Assembly: GCA_900769035.1 (NCBI GenBank)
Contig: CAAGFD010000165.1
Coordinates: 1 to 7,779 of the forward strand
Direction: 5' to 3'
Length of the DNA: 7,779 nucleotides
Source: Bacteroidales bacterium
GTDB lineage: Bacteria; Bacteroidota; Bacteroidia; Bacteroidales; Paludibacteraceae
The position numbers were made by a program, and so were the translations under genes. Below are positions 6,143-7,779 of the stretch, one piece after another; position 1 is the stretch's first letter, and each line of letters begins with the position of its first letter. The notes below the pieces were generated by a model. That model had not been told where the DNA came from, searched no databases, and saw nothing but the letters and a program-made list of their open reading frames with translations.

Positions 6143-7327
6143 CTATTTTCTTAAATAAGATGGTTTTTTAAATTCACTTAATATTTTCGGATTCTCGAGT
6201 TCTTCAAGGGATACGATAGAATTACCTGTTTCAAGATCGCTATTATATAATTTCTTCATCCATTCGTTATACTTTTCATTCTCTTCTTTCGTATTCTTCT
6301 CGGCGCTATTAGAATCATCAATATTTACCTCAATATCGGCAGGAACAGGACTGATATCCAGTGTAGCGAGAAGTGTTAGTTGCACCTCTTCGTCCAACGA
6401 GTCATCATAAGTAAAACCATAAATTACCTCAACATTGTCACGGTCCATTGTATTCACAAAATCGGTAATTGCTCTATGTTCGCGCATACTGATAGCTTTT
6501 TCTTTAGAGCAATAGAAATTGAGCAATAAGCGTTTAGCTTTTGTAATATCTTTAGAATTATTCAAAAGAGGCACTTTCATTGCGTCTTCGATAGCAAGGG
6601 CAACACGATTTTCGCCGGATCCTCTTCCTGTATTTATGGTAGCCACACCACCGTTTTTCAAGGTAGTTTTAACATCCGCAAAGTCGAGATTTATATAACC
6701 TTTTTTAAGGATAAGGTTTGCAATACTAGTAGCGGCTTCAGACAAAACGCTATCGGCTTTTGCGAAACCGGCTTGAATAGTGTACTCAGGATAGAGGTCG
6801 GCAATACGCTCATTATTGATAATAAGCAATGCGTCGACATTTTTACTCAACTTGCTAATACCGCGTAGAGCTTTTCTTATTTTGGCATTACCTTCGAGGG
6901 CAAAAGGGATAGTTACAATACCGATAGTGAGCATACCCAATTGATCTTTGGCTATTTCAGCAACGATAGGGGCTGCTCCGGTACCAGTACCGCCACCCAT
7001 ACCGGCAGTGATAAATACCATTTTAGCACCATCGTCAAGAATCTTCTTTATAACATCTTTTGATTCCATAGCAGCTTCTTCGGCAGTAGAAGGATTTGCC
7101 CCTGCTCCAAGACCCTCTGTAATATTAGGTCCTAATAATAATTTATTTGGTATTGGAGAAGATTCCAACGCTTGACTATCGGTATTCATTACTACGTACG
7201 ATACTTCCGCATCGGAATTCTCATACATAAAGTTAACCGTATTACCACCGCCACCACCTACACCAACTACTTTTATCAGTGGGGATTTACGCTTGGTTAT
7301 CAATAAGTTATCAATTATACCTTCCAT
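6143..7327 (-). CDS. ftsZ: cell division GTPase FtsZ
   Basis: FtsZ is the tubulin-like GTPase that polymerises into the cytoplasmic Z ring and organises septal wall synthesis. From the ATG at 7327 it has 394 residues. The glycine-rich nucleotide loop VGVGGGGGN lies at 21-29 and the tubulin signature GGGTGTG at 111-117. The T7 synergy loop NLDFAD (213-218) supplies the Asp residues that act on the neighbouring subunit's GTP. The globular part ends near LLATLDIS. A Glu/Asn-rich tail of about 70 residues follows, with a basic C-terminal peptide, KKPSYLRK (387-394), that should bind FtsA-type anchors. The total is shorter than many Bacteroidota FtsZ proteins because the linker is short. An upstream in-frame TTG at 7336 would add MRY; the ATG is preferred and leaves 11 nt after the upstream gene. 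It is part of the ftsA-ftsZ-yqeY transcript. Confidence 0.97.
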   Translation of the reverse strand: MEGIIDNLLITKRKSPLIKVVGVGGGGGNTVNFMYENSDAEVSYVVMNTDSQALESSPIPNKLLLGPNITEGLGAGANPSTAEEAAMESKDVIKKILDDGAKMVFITAGMGGGTGTGAAPIVAEIAKDQLGMLTIGIVTIPFALEGNAKIRKALRGISKLSKNVDALLIINNERIADLYPEYTIQAGFAKADSVLSEAATSIANLILKKGYINLDFADVKTTLKNGGVATINTGRGSGENRVALAIEDAMKVPLLNNSKDITKAKRLLLNFYCSKEKAISMREHRAITDFVNTMDRDNVEVIYGFTYDDSLDEEVQLTLLATLDISPVPADIEVNIDDSNSAEKNTKEENEKYNEWMKKLYNSDLETGNSIVSLEELENPKILSEFKKPSYLRK

Positions 7328-7338
7328 ATATCTCAAAA

Positions 7339-7779
7339 TTATTCATTATTTTCATTATTATCACCGGTAATGAGGCCTTCAATAAATCCTCCAAACTTCC
7401 ATAATTTTCCCGTTTCTTTCTTAGGAGAAGGGGGTTTAGGTGCTTCAAAAGGTTTTTCTTCCGTATCAGCTGTTTCAACTACTTTAAAAGCAGACTTATC
7501 TTCCGCAATAGAAGCGAGACCGAGAAGAGGTGCATAATTAAGCGGAAGACCGACACCTCCCAAACACAAATCGGGTAAAACTGTAGGAACGAAGCATTTA
7601 TCAGAGCCAAATACGTCGTGAGCAATATTCAATACATCTTGTTGCTCTTTTTCCGTAAGAATAGCAATAGAAAGTTCCGTTTCGTCATTGTCTTGGAATT
7701 TCAACACCTCTTGATTAGCAAATGAGAAAATTTCTTTCAAGCGATATTTTATTACATCATATATTTTTTTAACCTCTAA
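7339..7779 (-). CDS. ftsA: C-terminal part of a divergent FtsA-like protein (cut by window edge)
   Basis: The frame is open to the window edge (146 codons plus stop seen) and continues upstream, so the TTG at 7740 is not a real start. Position just before ftsZ and several features suggest the end of FtsA, the actin-like protein that ties FtsZ to the membrane. These are a basic helix (VKKIYDVIKYRLKEIFSF), then SIAILT and VLNIAHDVFG in the places of the VVLTGGG and LAEKVFG blocks, then LNYAPLLGLA resembling the YATAVGL block. A Pro/Lys-rich linker follows, with a final amphipathic helix, KLWKFGGFIEGLI, suited to membrane binding. The usual GGG nucleotide-binding motif after LT is replaced by EKEQ. 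The identification rests on context and weak similarity; another protein with an actin-like fold is possible. Confidence 0.6.
   Translation of the reverse strand, partial: LEVKKIYDVIKYRLKEIFSFANQEVLKFQDNDETELSIAILTEKEQQDVLNIAHDVFGSDKCFVPTVLPDLCLGGVGLPLNYAPLLGLASIAEDKSAFKVVETADTEEKPFEAPKPPSPKKETGKLWKFGGFIEGLITGDNNENNE

Noticed and set aside
6948..7175. Plus-strand 75-codon open frame
   Set aside because: Antisense shadow of the FtsZ nucleotide-binding region; its Pro/Ala-rich product mirrors the Gly-rich codons.

Overview
The window comes from a member of the Bacteroidota, most likely order Bacteroidales. The evidence is the 16S rRNA 5' region, two promoters of the Bacteroidota type (TTTG, 19-20 nt, TAnnTTTG), a SusC/BtuB-style outer-membrane receptor with an N-terminal carboxypeptidase-regulatory-like domain, and the ftsZ-yqeY gene order. 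The sequence does not let me name a family or genus. The DNA is AT-rich and every credible gene lies on the minus strand, so transcription runs from high to low coordinates.

In transcription order: (1) 7779-5684 holds the 3' end of a cell-division operon. It contains the C-terminal part of a divergent FtsA-like protein (cut by the window edge), ftsZ, and a GatB/YqeY-domain gene 3 nt behind it, closed by an intrinsic terminator at 5624-5658. (2) 5683-5314 is an intergenic region with an imperfect inverted duplication of about 71 bp. It flanks a segment carrying one clear promoter that points toward lower coordinates. (3) 5313-2503 holds a small His-rich membrane-anchored or secreted protein followed by a TonB-dependent outer-membrane receptor. 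They look like an envelope uptake unit, perhaps for a metal or metal-containing ligand; the substrate is inferred. (4) 2502-1294 holds an AT-rich gap with a candidate promoter and palindromes, then a dihydroorotate-dehydrogenase-like flavoprotein with Ser where class 1 enzymes have Cys. (5) 1213-846 holds a strong terminator hairpin fused to a tandem array of 74-76 bp units. (6) 845-1 holds the rRNA operon start: AT-rich upstream DNA, a very good promoter, a roughly 240-nt leader with a boxA-like element, and the first 409 nt of 16S rRNA.

The most interesting non-coding signals are the inverted duplication that brackets the promoter of the His-rich/TonB unit (a possible invertible promoter or a duplicated leader) and the terminator-derived tandem array just upstream of rrn. 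No mobile-element transposase, CRISPR array or tRNA is visible. I do not see a convincing wholly new multi-gene system here.
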